Below are positions 1 to 7,629 of a stretch of 64,000 nucleotides of DNA, one piece after another; position 1 is the first letter of the stretch, and every line of letters begins with the position of its first letter. The stretch is from Bacillota bacterium (lineage in GTDB: Bacteria > Bacillota > Bacilli > Paenibacillales > Paenibacillaceae), in assembly GCA_023391635.1 (NCBI GenBank), contig JAEWAQ010000065.1, forward strand, positions 1 to 64,000, in the 5' to 3' direction. The notes beneath the pieces are model-generated. The model was not told the DNA's origin. It saw only the letters and a list, made by a program, of their open reading frames with translations, and did not search any database. The position numbers and the translations under genes are program-made.

Positions 1-1029
1 GGAACCATTAGTCACAACCCCGATGCTGTGGGTAAGCTAATGCGAACACTTTCTGGCAAAGACATCGTACTCGAAGTTTGTTATGAGGCAGGCCCTACGG
101 GGTATGATCTATATCGGTGGATTACGCGGATGGGAATTCACTGCATTGTCGTAGCCTCATCCCAAATACCTTCGCGCCCGGGTGATCAAGTCAAGACGGA
201 TCGGCGTGATGCAGAGCGATTGGCGCAATTGCACCGTTCCGGCGAATTGGCGGAGGTATTCATACCTACTCCGGAGACGGAGGCTCTCCGTGACCTGGTT
301 CGAGCACGTGAAGACGCGAAGGAAGATGTCCACCGCGCACGGCAGCGTCTGATTCATTTTTTGATCCGGCATTATATCCATCCGCCGATCACGATGAAGA
401 AGCGTTGGACGAAGTCATATCGTACCTGGCTTTCGCAATTGACATTCGAAAATGACTGCGAACGAATTTCATTTCAGGAATATCTTCATGCGATACGCGA
501 AAGTGAAGACCGCGTCACTCGCCTGGAAGTCACTTTGGCGGAACAAGCAGCAAATTGTGTCCATGCTCCGTTGATTCAAGCAGTGCAGGGGTTGCGAGGG
601 GTTGCGCTCCTTACGGCTGTTATAACTGTAGTGGAGATTGGCAATTTCTCGCGATTCCGCTCACCAGCACAATTGATGGCCTATCTGGGCATGGTTCCTC
701 GTGAGTATTCAAGCGGGGCTACGACTAAGCGAGGTCGGCTGACGAAATCAGGCAATGGCCGAGTAAGGCAAGCTTTCATAGAAGCAGCTTGGAGCTACCG
801 CCATCGTCCAGCGGTTAAGGGAGAACTCGAAAAACGACTAGAGGGACAAAACGCGCATGTACAAAATGTATCTTGGAAAGCGCAAAATCGTTTGCATAAG
901 AAGTACCTCTCGATGGTACGAAGAGGGAAACATAAGAACCTAACGATAGCGGCAGTTGGGCGAGAGTTGGTGGGCTTCGTATGGGCGATTGCGGTTGCTG
1001 TAGAAAATAACACCCAATCAGCTGCATAA
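1..1029 (+). CDS. IS110-family transposase, 5'-partial at window edge
   Basis: The reading frame is open to base 1, so the gene begins outside the window; a GTG at 28 is internal. The visible part carries IS110 landmarks: the CYEAGPTGY block near the start, the KTDRRDAERLA block about 30 residues later, a helical central section, and a C-terminal transposase_20 domain with the LRGVALLTA and PAQLMAYLGMVP motifs and the conserved Ser in SGATTKRGRLTKSGNG. By family knowledge these enzymes combine a RuvC-like DEDD domain with a serine-bearing C-terminal domain and move by RNA-guided, bridge-RNA recombination without long terminal inverted repeats. The first acidic residue of the DEDD set would lie before base 1 and cannot be checked. 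The visible frame is intact, so the copy could be active if its 5' end is complete. Confidence 0.93.
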   Translation, partial: GTISHNPDAVGKLMRTLSGKDIVLEVCYEAGPTGYDLYRWITRMGIHCIVVASSQIPSRPGDQVKTDRRDAERLAQLHRSGELAEVFIPTPETEALRDLVRAREDAKEDVHRARQRLIHFLIRHYIHPPITMKKRWTKSYRTWLSQLTFENDCERISFQEYLHAIRESEDRVTRLEVTLAEQAANCVHAPLIQAVQGLRGVALLTAVITVVEIGNFSRFRSPAQLMAYLGMVPREYSSGATTKRGRLTKSGNGRVRQAFIEAAWSYRHRPAVKGELEKRLEGQNAHVQNVSWKAQNRLHKKYLSMVRRGKHKNLTIAAVGRELVGFVWAIAVAVENNTQSAA

Positions 1030-1362
1030 AAGGTTGTAGTGAAATTAAAGGCATTGTAAGAAAAGCTGTAGGAAACTTTGATGCTTCGCTTAGATCATTG
1101 GGCCCAGAAGGCAAAGAGTAAAGGTTTGGGGAGGATCCGTGTGAGCCACTTGCACAAGGAGAGAAACGAATCCTACGTGCGCGATTAGTTTACAGGGAGT
1201 TCCCCATGACGATAGCATAACATGTGGTAACCAACCCACGGATAGCAGTGTGCTGGCCGTCGACTTGTATTTTGCCTTCTGTGCCGAGTGATTTAGGCGT
1301 GATATAAAACCTTGTTAAAAAGGGAAATGGGAATACGGGGCTTGACAGAATACGTTCATAGC
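1030..1362. other. Non-coding 3' flank of the IS110 transposase
   Basis: No convincing gene lies between the transposase stop and the tandem repeats. Short self-complementary stretches are visible, for example GTGG...CCAC around 1221-1241. In IS110/IS1111 elements the ends are non-coding and one of them encodes the bridge RNA, so this stretch is probably the right end of the element. The exact boundary cannot be fixed because these elements lack clear inverted repeats and no empty site is available. Confidence 0.45.
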
Positions 1363-1536
1363 AGTGGCTTTCCGCTACTATTTCCGCGGATCCCCGCCCC
1401 AGTCCCGCCATTAGTGGCTTTCCGCTACTATTTCCACGAATCTCCGCCCCAGTCCCGCCATTAGCGGCTTTCCGCTACTATTTCCACGGATCTCCCCCCA
1501 GTCCCGCCATTAGTGGCTTTCCGCTACTATTTCCGC
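1363..1536. repeat. 50-bp tandem repeat, about 3.5 copies, each with a hairpin
   Basis: Units start at 1363, 1413, 1463 and 1512 and are 50, 50 and 49 bp long, followed by a partial copy to about 1536. Units differ by only a few substitutions and one deletion. Each unit opens with TAGTGGCTTTCCGCTACTA (taking the preceding T), whose arms TAGTGGC and GCTACTA can pair with one G-U wobble around a TTTCC loop. The remainder is the GC-rich CCGCCCCAGTCCCGCCATT block. No open frame or RBS suggests that it is coding. Confidence 0.9.
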
Positions 1537-1593
1537 AGCGCCTCACCCAGTTGTACCAAACAAATGTTACCTGAAGCGGATGGCTAGATACAT

Positions 1594-1634
1594 TAAAAAC
1601 GGCCGAACCGGAGGTGCCGCGAACGGCTCCGCCA
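1594..1634 (-). terminator. Possible terminator of glnA
   Basis: Read on the minus strand about 40 bp after the glnA stop, a GC-rich self-complementary stretch (GAGCCG pairing with CGGTTC, and a GCCG-TTCG-CGGC tetraloop hairpin) is followed by a short T tract near 1594-1598. The pairing is imperfect, so this is tentative. Confidence 0.4.
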
Positions 1635-1674
1635 ATTCAGCCTATAGTCAAGACAGGGTCGAAATCGATATCGA

Positions 1675-3003
1675 TCAATAATGCGTCATGTACTGATCGC
1701 GTTCCCACTGGTGGACTTGCGTCCGGTACATGTCCCATTCGATTTCCTTCAGCTCTACGAAGTGCGTCAACGCATGTTCGCCCATCGCGTCGCACACTAC
1801 CTTGTCGCGAAGCATTTCCTGCAGCGCCTCGTTCAAGTCGGCAGGCAATCCGGAGATGCCCGCTTCTGCCAGTTCTTCGTCGCTCATAATGTAAATGTTG
1901 CGGTCTACCGGCGCCGGCAGCGGCATTTTGTTCCGGATGCCGTCCAGACCGGCTTCCAGCATAACGGCAAGCGCCAAGTAAGGATTGGCGGCCGGATCGG
2001 GATTGCGGGCTTCGATGCGCGTGCTCAAACCGCGGGATGCCGGGATGCGGACCATCGGGCTGCGGTTGCTGGCGGACCAAGCGACATACGACGGCGCTTC
2101 ATAGCCGGGTACCAGACGCTTGTATGAATTGACCGTCGGGTTCGTAACGGCGGCGAATCCGCGCGCATGCGCAAGAATGCCGGCCATGTATTGACGAGCC
2201 ACTTCGCTCAGACCCAGATTGTCTGAAGGATCGTAGAACGCATTCTCCTTGCCGCGGAACAACGATTGGTGGCAATGCATGCCGGAGCCGTTCACACCGA
2301 ACAGCGGCTTGGGCATGAACGTCGCGTGCAAGCCGTGCTGGCGCGCGATCGTCTTGACGACCAGCTTGAACGTCTGGATCTGGTCGGCTGCTTTGATCGC
2401 TTTCGCATATTTGAAGTCGATCTCGTGTTGGCCGGGCGCCACTTCGTGGTGGGAAGCTTCGATTTCGAAGCCCATCTCCTCCAGCGTGAGCACGATATCG
2501 CGGCGGCAATTCTCGCCCAGGTCGGTCGGCGCCAGATCGAAGTATCCGCCGTTGTCGTTCAGTTCCATCGTCGGAACGCCTTTGTCGTCCGTCTTGAACA
2601 GGAAGAACTCAGGCTCCGGTCCTACGTTCATCGCGGTGAAGCCCATCGCCTCGGCATTTGCCAAAGCCCGCTTCAGAATATAGCGCGGATCGCCCGCGAA
2701 CGGCGTGCCGTCCGTCATGTACACGTCGCAGATCAAGCGGGCGATGCGATCTTCCGTCACCCAAGGGAATACGACCCATGTGTCCGGATCGGGCACCAGG
2801 TACATGTCCGATTCTTCGATCCGCACGTAGCCTTCGATCGACGAGCCGTCGAACATCATTTTGTTGTCGAGCGCCTTCTCAAGCTGGCTGAGCGGGATTT
2901 CAACGTTCTTGATCGAGCCGAGCAGGTCGGTAAATTGCAGCCGAATAAAACGTACGTTCTGTTCCTTGGCATTGCGGATAATGTCTTCACGCGTAAAACC
3001 CAT
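1675..3003 (-). CDS. glnA: Glutamine synthetase, type I (GlnA)
   Basis: 442 residues, the normal length for the Gram-positive GSI-alpha type. The enzyme condenses glutamate and ammonia to glutamine with ATP in the cytoplasm. The N-terminal beta-grasp (FTDLLGSIKNVEIP, MFDGSSIEGYVRIEESDMYL) is followed by the catalytic barrel with GPEPEFFLF, HHEVAPGQHEID, NGSGMHCHQS, NPTVNSYKRLVPGYEAPSY and RNPDPAANPYLA. No adenylylation-type insertion is apparent. It lies 48 bp downstream of glnR and belongs to the glnRA operon, so it should be repressed by GlnR when glutamine is plentiful. In B. subtilis feedback-inhibited GlnA also controls GlnR and TnrA; that is family knowledge, not visible here. Confidence 0.98.
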   Translation of the reverse strand: MGFTREDIIRNAKEQNVRFIRLQFTDLLGSIKNVEIPLSQLEKALDNKMMFDGSSIEGYVRIEESDMYLVPDPDTWVVFPWVTEDRIARLICDVYMTDGTPFAGDPRYILKRALANAEAMGFTAMNVGPEPEFFLFKTDDKGVPTMELNDNGGYFDLAPTDLGENCRRDIVLTLEEMGFEIEASHHEVAPGQHEIDFKYAKAIKAADQIQTFKLVVKTIARQHGLHATFMPKPLFGVNGSGMHCHQSLFRGKENAFYDPSDNLGLSEVARQYMAGILAHARGFAAVTNPTVNSYKRLVPGYEAPSYVAWSASNRSPMVRIPASRGLSTRIEARNPDPAANPYLALAVMLEAGLDGIRNKMPLPAPVDRNIYIMSDEELAEAGISGLPADLNEALQEMLRDKVVCDAMGEHALTHFVELKEIEWDMYRTQVHQWERDQYMTHY

Positions 3004-3051
3004 TGTTCAATCTCCTCGGTAAGTGGATTTCGTGCCTGTCAGGCTATGTTA

Positions 3052-3465
3052 TTATTGCTTGTAAAACCGGAAAAGCTCTCCTTGAATCAGCGACACCTGT
3101 CCTCTCTGCGTTCCGAGTTTCAATTGCTGCTTGAGCAATCGATGAACCTGCGGTTCAGTCATATCCCGGCGTTTCATGACCGACGGTTCGCCGACGATGT
3201 TGGGCTCTGTCGCCATGCCGCTTCCCGGTCCGATCACCTGCTTGATTCCGGCGATGTTCACGCCCTTCTCGATCAAGGACTTGATCTCCAGCAGCTTCTC
3301 CACGTCATTGAACGAGAACAGGCGCTGCTTGCCGGAAGTTCTTGCAGGCTGGATCAATTCATGCTGCTCGTAATAGCGAATCTGCCGCGCCGATAGATCC
3401 GTCAGCTTCATGACGGTACCGATCGAGAACAACGCCAAATTCCTGCGTATTTCATCGCTGGCCAT
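3052..3465 (-). CDS. glnR: GlnR, MerR-family repressor of glutamine synthetase
   Basis: 137 residues from an ATG at 3465, chosen because GGGAGGTGG sits just upstream; the longer frame to 3528 would run into the promoter. The N-terminal winged helix contains MKLTDLSARQIRYYEQHELI, followed by SGKQRLFSFNDVEKLLEIKSL, typical of MerR proteins that bind glnRA and nitrogen operators. The C-terminal tail (QGELFRFYKQ) matches the region that in GlnR senses feedback-inhibited glutamine synthetase. The operon order glnR-glnA is the Bacillales standard, and the operator upstream (3546-3562) indicates autorepression. Confidence 0.96.
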   Translation of the reverse strand: MASDEIRRNLALFSIGTVMKLTDLSARQIRYYEQHELIQPARTSGKQRLFSFNDVEKLLEIKSLIEKGVNIAGIKQVIGPGSGMATEPNIVGEPSVMKRRDMTEPQVHRLLKQQLKLGTQRGQVSLIQGELFRFYKQ

Positions 3466-3512
3466 GTTCGATCCACCTCCCGCCTGGCTTTCAACCGTAA
3501 AATCCTTTCCCC

Positions 3513-3541
3513 ATTGTATAGCTTTCACCTTTTTCTGTCAA
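3513..3541 (-). promoter_or_regulatory. Sigma-A promoter of glnRA
   Basis: On the minus strand there is a perfect -35 TTGACA (3536-3541), a 17-bp spacer and a -10 TACAAT (3513-3518). This puts the transcript start near 3506, about 40 bp upstream of the glnR start codon. A weaker GlnR half-site combination overlaps the -35, as in B. subtilis glnRA where the second operator covers the promoter. Confidence 0.85.
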
Positions 3542-3545
3542 TAGA

Positions 3546-3562
3546 TGTGAGGTTAATTGACA
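3546..3562 (-). promoter_or_regulatory. GlnR/TnrA operator upstream of glnR
   Basis: The 17-bp sequence TGTGAGGTTAATTGACA (plus strand) fits the established GlnR/TnrA consensus TGTNA-N7-TNACA at every fixed position. It sits immediately upstream of the -35 of glnRA, the position of operator 1 in B. subtilis. Confidence 0.9.
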
Positions 3563-3587
3563 AGAGAAGATAGCAAATCAAACAGGA

Positions 3588-4877
3588 CTACACGAACCCT
3601 GCGAGAAATCCCCGTTCCGCCAAATCCATGCAAGCCTGACGCACGGCCAGTTTCACATGCGCGTAGGTGAGTCCGCCCTGCATGTAGGCGATATACGGCT
3701 CCCGAATCGGCGCATCGGCGGACAGCTCCAGACTGCCGCCCTGGATGAACGTACCCGCAGCCATGATGACAGGGTGTTCGTAGCCCGGCATGTCCCACGG
3801 TTCCGGCACGACATGGGCGTCGACCGCCGCGGCTTTCTGGATGGCTTGCACGAAGGCGATCAAAGCTTCGGAGGAAGGAAACCGGATCGCCTGGATAAGA
3901 TCGGTCCTTACATCGTGCCAGCGGGGATGCGTATCGAAGCCGAGACGAGCGAATACCGCCGATGCGAAAATGCTCCCTTTGACCGCTTGTCCCACCAGCA
4001 GCGGAGCAAGGAACAATCCCTGGTACAGGGAGCGCGTCGTGCCGAGCATCGCGCCGACTTCTCCGCCGATTCCCGGCGCGGTTATCCGGTACGCCGCCAA
4101 CTCCACGAGATCGGCCCGTCCCGCGATATAACCTCCGCTCGGGGCCAGGCCGCCGCCCGGATTTTTGATCAGCGAACCGGCGATCAGATCGGCGCCGACT
4201 TGCGGCGGCTCAGCCGTCTCCGTAAACTCGCCGTAGCAATTGTCCACGAATACGATGCCGCGAGGTGCCAACTCCTTGATCCGGCGAACCATCTCGCCGA
4301 TCTGAGCGACGGTGAACGACGACCTCCAGTCGTAGCCTCGCGAGCGCTGAATCGCCAGCACGCGCGTCCGCTCCGTGACCGCCGCCGCCACGCCCGCCCA
4401 ATCTACAGAGCCGTCTGCCAGCAGCTCGACGATGTTGCAACGCACGCCCCAATCCGCCAGAGAACCGGTGCCGTCTCCCGGTTTGCCAATGACTTTATGC
4501 AGCGTATCGTACGGGCTTCCCGTCACGAACAACAATTCGTCTCCCGGCCTCAGGCAGCCGAACAGCGCCGCCGCGATCGTATGCGTGCCCGACGCGAGAT
4601 GCGGCCGCACGATCGCCGCCTCGGCGCCGAATACGTCGGCGTATACGAGGTCCAGCACCTCGCGCCCGCGATCGTTATAGCCGTAGCCGGTGGAACCGGC
4701 AAAATGGTAATCGCTCACCCGATGCTGCTGGAAAGCCCGAATCACTTTTTCCTGATTATATTCCACGATCCCGTCCACGGCATTCAGCCTTTCTTGCGCC
4801 TCCTGCTCCGCTTCCCGAGCCAACCGGATCCAGATTTGTTCGAAAGCACGTTCCTGTCCGCCTGTCCCGCCTGTCAT
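3588..4877 (-). CDS. ynbB: YnbB-type PLP-dependent methionine gamma-lyase family protein
   Basis: 429 residues from the ATG at 4877 (preceded by GAGAGAGGG); the extra upstream frame has no RBS. A fold-type I PLP enzyme of the 'aluminium resistance / methionine gamma-lyase family' group: SGTHTIAAALFG near residue 95-108, VFVDNCYGEF around 209-218 (PLP-binding Asp) and the probable Schiff-base lysine 238 in SLIKNPGGG, followed by SGGYIAGR. The physiological substrate is not established; a cysteine/methionine C-S lyase role is inferred from the family only. The order spoVK-ynbB-glnR-glnA is the same as in B. subtilis. Confidence 0.9.
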   Translation of the reverse strand: MTGGTGGQERAFEQIWIRLAREAEQEAQERLNAVDGIVEYNQEKVIRAFQQHRVSDYHFAGSTGYGYNDRGREVLDLVYADVFGAEAAIVRPHLASGTHTIAAALFGCLRPGDELLFVTGSPYDTLHKVIGKPGDGTGSLADWGVRCNIVELLADGSVDWAGVAAAVTERTRVLAIQRSRGYDWRSSFTVAQIGEMVRRIKELAPRGIVFVDNCYGEFTETAEPPQVGADLIAGSLIKNPGGGLAPSGGYIAGRADLVELAAYRITAPGIGGEVGAMLGTTRSLYQGLFLAPLLVGQAVKGSIFASAVFARLGFDTHPRWHDVRTDLIQAIRFPSSEALIAFVQAIQKAAAVDAHVVPEPWDMPGYEHPVIMAAGTFIQGGSLELSADAPIREPYIAYMQGGLTYAHVKLAVRQACMDLAERGFLAGFV

Positions 4878-4986
4878 ACTTGCCCTCTCTCCTCTGCCCA
4901 CGTTGCCGGATCTATAACAGCCAACTGCGTCAATTCTTATTCCTTCACTGCGCTGAAGCGCCCGCAGAGAATCAGCATGACGTCCG

Positions 4987-5988
4987 CTATTCCTCCCGCA
5001 CATCCTCCTGACGCAACGCCATCAGCTCCTGCCGGCCCGGCGAACCGGTCGGGTACTGCGTCAACAGGCGAACCGCCTGGTTGCGAATCGCCCGCTCGAT
5101 CACGTTCCGCACGAACCGCGCGTTGCTGAACGGGTACAGCGCCTCCGTCTTCTCCTGCAACAGCAGGTCCTGCAGCTTGAACAGCGTTTGCGGCATCAGC
5201 GCGTAGTCCCGTTCCTTCACCATCATTTCGGCGATTTGAATCAATTGGTCCACCGTATAATCAGGGAACGTCATCTGGATGGGAAACCGCGAGGGCAGGC
5301 CCGGATTCGTAAGCAGGAAACCCTCGATCTCCAGCGTATATCCGGCGAGGATCAGCACGAACTGGTTCTTGTAGTCTTCCATCGCTTTCACCAGCGTATC
5401 GATCGCTTCCTTGCCGAAATCTTTCTCTCCGCCGCGCGCCAGACTGTACGCTTCGTCCACGAACAGAATGCCGCCGAGCGCCCGCTTGACAAGCTCCCGC
5501 GTCTTCTGCGCCGTGTGTCCGATATATTCGCCCACCAGGTCCGCCCGCTCAGCTTCGATCAGATGCCCTTTGGACAATAAGCCCATGCCCTGGAACAGCT
5601 TCGCGAGCAGGCGGGCGACCGTCGTCTTGCCGGTGCCCGGATTGCCCTTGAATACCATATGGTACACGTGGGAGTACGTCTGCAGCCCCGCTTCTTGCCG
5701 CAATCGGGTCACCTGCAGCAGCGCATAAATTTCGTAGACGAGTTCCTTCACTTTCTCGAGCCCGACCATGCGCTCCAATTCTTGCTGCCACTGTGCCCAC
5801 GGTCCGTCCGGAGGCAGCAGCCGCCCCGCCGACGCAGCGTCGGCTCCCGAGGCGCTCATTCCCGTCGTGCTTGCCGACCGCTCCTGGCCCGGCTCGGACC
5901 GGCGAAGAACGATATTAATCTGCCGTGAAGGCCGCCCGCCGGCAGCCGCCGTCTCCCGGACGATCTCCCGCTCCGCTCTCGCTTTCAT
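4987..5988 (-). CDS. spoVK: SpoVK-like sporulation AAA+ ATPase
   Basis: 333 residues, close to the B. subtilis protein. After a basic, low-complexity N-terminus of about 60 residues comes a CbbX/SpoVK-type AAA+ module: Walker A GNPGTGKTT (115-123), Walker B GGILFVDEA (172-180), sensor and arginine-finger regions (LAGYTLEIEGFLLTNPGLPSRFP) and a C-terminal helical lid (NARFVRNVIERAI). SpoVK is needed for spore maturation in the mother cell; its molecular substrate is not known. The RBS GGGAGG precedes the start. It lies about 110 bp upstream of ynbB on the same strand. Confidence 0.9.
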   Translation of the reverse strand: MKARAEREIVRETAAAGGRPSRQINIVLRRSEPGQERSASTTGMSASGADAASAGRLLPPDGPWAQWQQELERMVGLEKVKELVYEIYALLQVTRLRQEAGLQTYSHVYHMVFKGNPGTGKTTVARLLAKLFQGMGLLSKGHLIEAERADLVGEYIGHTAQKTRELVKRALGGILFVDEAYSLARGGEKDFGKEAIDTLVKAMEDYKNQFVLILAGYTLEIEGFLLTNPGLPSRFPIQMTFPDYTVDQLIQIAEMMVKERDYALMPQTLFKLQDLLLQEKTEALYPFSNARFVRNVIERAIRNQAVRLLTQYPTGSPGRQELMALRQEDVREE

Positions 5989-6081
5989 AGCCCATCCTCC
6001 CGGAAGTCGAAATCCCGGCGCTAGATCGCAACGTGCGATCCGCCGTCCTATTCATCGTATTCCGGGAATGGAAAGCCTAGT

Positions 6082-6762
6082 CTACCCAGCCGCCAGACGA
6101 AGCTTGGTCCATTGCCATTTGGCAAAAGCAAGCACTTCCCGCGCCTGGTGGTACGCCATATTCATCACCTTCGAATCGGTTCCGCTGACCCTGACGGGGG
6201 CATAGCCGAGCGTCTTCGCGATATCCGCCGCACGTGCGCCGTGATAGCGATGCGTCACGACCACCGCCGTATGCCAGCCCTCCCGATCCATGATCGCTTT
6301 GGAAAATTTCAAGTTTTCGTAAGTGTCGCGCGATGCCTTGTCCAAATATACCGCGTCTGCCGGCACTCCGTTCTCCACCAAGTAATCGCGCATTCCTTCC
6401 GCCTCGGTAATCGTAGCGCCTCCCGCATCCAGTCCCCCGGACACGATGATCCGCGAATAGATGCCGGCATGATAGAGCAGCAGCGCCTGGTCGAGACGTT
6501 CGCGCAGCCCGGGGCTCGGCTTGTCGTTCCAGAGCGATGCGCCGAGCACGATGCCGGTGTCCGCTTGCAACGAAACGTCATCGGCGCCGACGCCGTCGAA
6601 CTGCACGATTCGCGCATAATTGACGACGCAATCGACCGCTATCAGGGCGCATAGCGCAGCAACCGTCCACAGGGCGATCCGCAGCGCCCGCCCGCGGCGT
6701 CGGGCCGACGAATGAGCGACTCGTTTGATTGGCGTGCTCACGTTGCCGAACCTTTCTCCCAT
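6082..6762 (-). CDS. DUF218 (YdcF/SanA-like) membrane-anchored protein
   Basis: 226 residues. A basic N-terminus is followed by one membrane segment (about residues 28-50, ALRIALWTVAALCALIAVDCVV), then an extracellular DUF218 domain: TGIVLGASLW, RLDQALLLYHAGI, IIVSGG, EAEGMRDYLVENGVPADAVYLDKASRDTYENL and VVVTHRYHGARA. The family includes SanA and ElyC, linked to envelope permeability and cell-wall carriers; the reaction is unknown. The start overlaps the end of the upstream DUF402 gene by 25 bp and has GGAGAGG before it, so the two are probably translated together. Confidence 0.85.
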   Translation of the reverse strand: MGERFGNVSTPIKRVAHSSARRRGRALRIALWTVAALCALIAVDCVVNYARIVQFDGVGADDVSLQADTGIVLGASLWNDKPSPGLRERLDQALLLYHAGIYSRIIVSGGLDAGGATITEAEGMRDYLVENGVPADAVYLDKASRDTYENLKFSKAIMDREGWHTAVVVTHRYHGARAADIAKTLGYAPVRVSGTDSKVMNMAYHQAREVLAFAKWQWTKLRLAAG

Positions 6763-7301
6763 CCGAGCCTCTCCAGGAACATTTTCCGATGGCGCAAACT
6801 GAGATCGAAGTATGGAAACTTCTGGCCGCGTATCGATTCCAGCAACCGGGCGGCCGTCCGCTGCGCCAGGTCCGAGTCCTTCTGCGTAATGACGCCGTCG
6901 TCAAGCGCTTCTTCCAATTCATCCTCGTCCAGCAGCATCAACTCGCCTGTCGGCAGCTTGACGATATCCAGGTACAGGTCGTCGAACCACGGCACCTGCT
7001 GGTCGGTGAGCCCCTGGACTTTGCAAATATCGATGTACCACTGCACGACTTGGCCCTGTGAATCGAACATCGTCGTCACTACGTAATGCTCGCCCTTCGG
7101 GAAATGCTGCATCCACAAGTATCCCTTGTCAGCGAGACACATTCTTCGACCGTTATATTCCTTCCACAGCGGATCGCGCAGCTCCAAAATGCGGTACAGC
7201 GTCACGTGTCCGCGAAACTGCTGGTCGTCCATGGGAAAGCATGCGTAATTTCGCTTTAAAATGCGGCGCCAGTTGGCCCTGTCCGAAAATTTACGTTTCA
7301 T
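6738..7301 (-). CDS. DUF402 protein, putative nucleoside tri-/diphosphate phosphatase
   Basis: 187 residues from the ATG at 7301 (AAAGGA upstream); the first 49 codons of the longer frame look non-coding. It matches the YgaC/Ntdp branch of DUF402: RMCLADKGYLWMQHFPKGEHY, a strand-rich core with QWYIDICKVQGL, and the acidic FDDLYLDIVKLPTGELMLLDEDELEEAL metal-binding block, then a helical C-terminus. Staphylococcal homologues hydrolyse nucleoside tri- and diphosphates; the same is inferred here. It forms a two-gene unit with the DUF218 gene. Confidence 0.85.
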   Translation of the reverse strand: MKRKFSDRANWRRILKRNYACFPMDDQQFRGHVTLYRILELRDPLWKEYNGRRMCLADKGYLWMQHFPKGEHYVVTTMFDSQGQVVQWYIDICKVQGLTDQQVPWFDDLYLDIVKLPTGELMLLDEDELEEALDDGVITQKDSDLAQRTAARLLESIRGQKFPYFDLSLRHRKMFLERLGWEKGSAT

Positions 7302-7629
7302 CCGGGAAAGTTCCTTTCCGTCCGGCAGACTCGCGCAGCAAGTCCATGCCAGGGGGTAAACGGCGCGCCTCGTCATGAGGGGACCGCCATGGCTAGATCG
7401 AACGACATACTCGGCGTCCGTTGGCGGCAACGCCGTTATTATTTGCAATATCAGAAAGTATAAGTTTCACCTATACTCGACTGATATTGTGCGAATAACG
7501 GAACCGTCCTTTAAGGGACGGCGGAGCCGTTTTTACTTGGGTAACCAGAGTTTACCACAACTCCTCTCGGCCCACCAGTTCACGACCTTCCAGGAACGTG
7601 TAACGGTACGGGGACTCTCGACAGACGCG
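7302..7629. other. Intergenic region with a hairpin, otherwise unexplained
   Basis: No supported gene. It should hold the promoter of the DUF402-DUF218 pair, though no clean sigma-A sites were identified. At 7498-7534 there is a two-layer inverted repeat: ACGG pairs with CCGT and, inside, CCGTCC pairs with GGACGG, followed on the plus strand by a T5 tract. It looks like an intrinsic terminator pointing rightwards, yet no plus-strand gene precedes it. Confidence 0.5.

Noticed and set aside
1363..1536. CRISPR array
   Set aside because: Whole 50-bp units repeat without variable spacers, and no cas genes are present.
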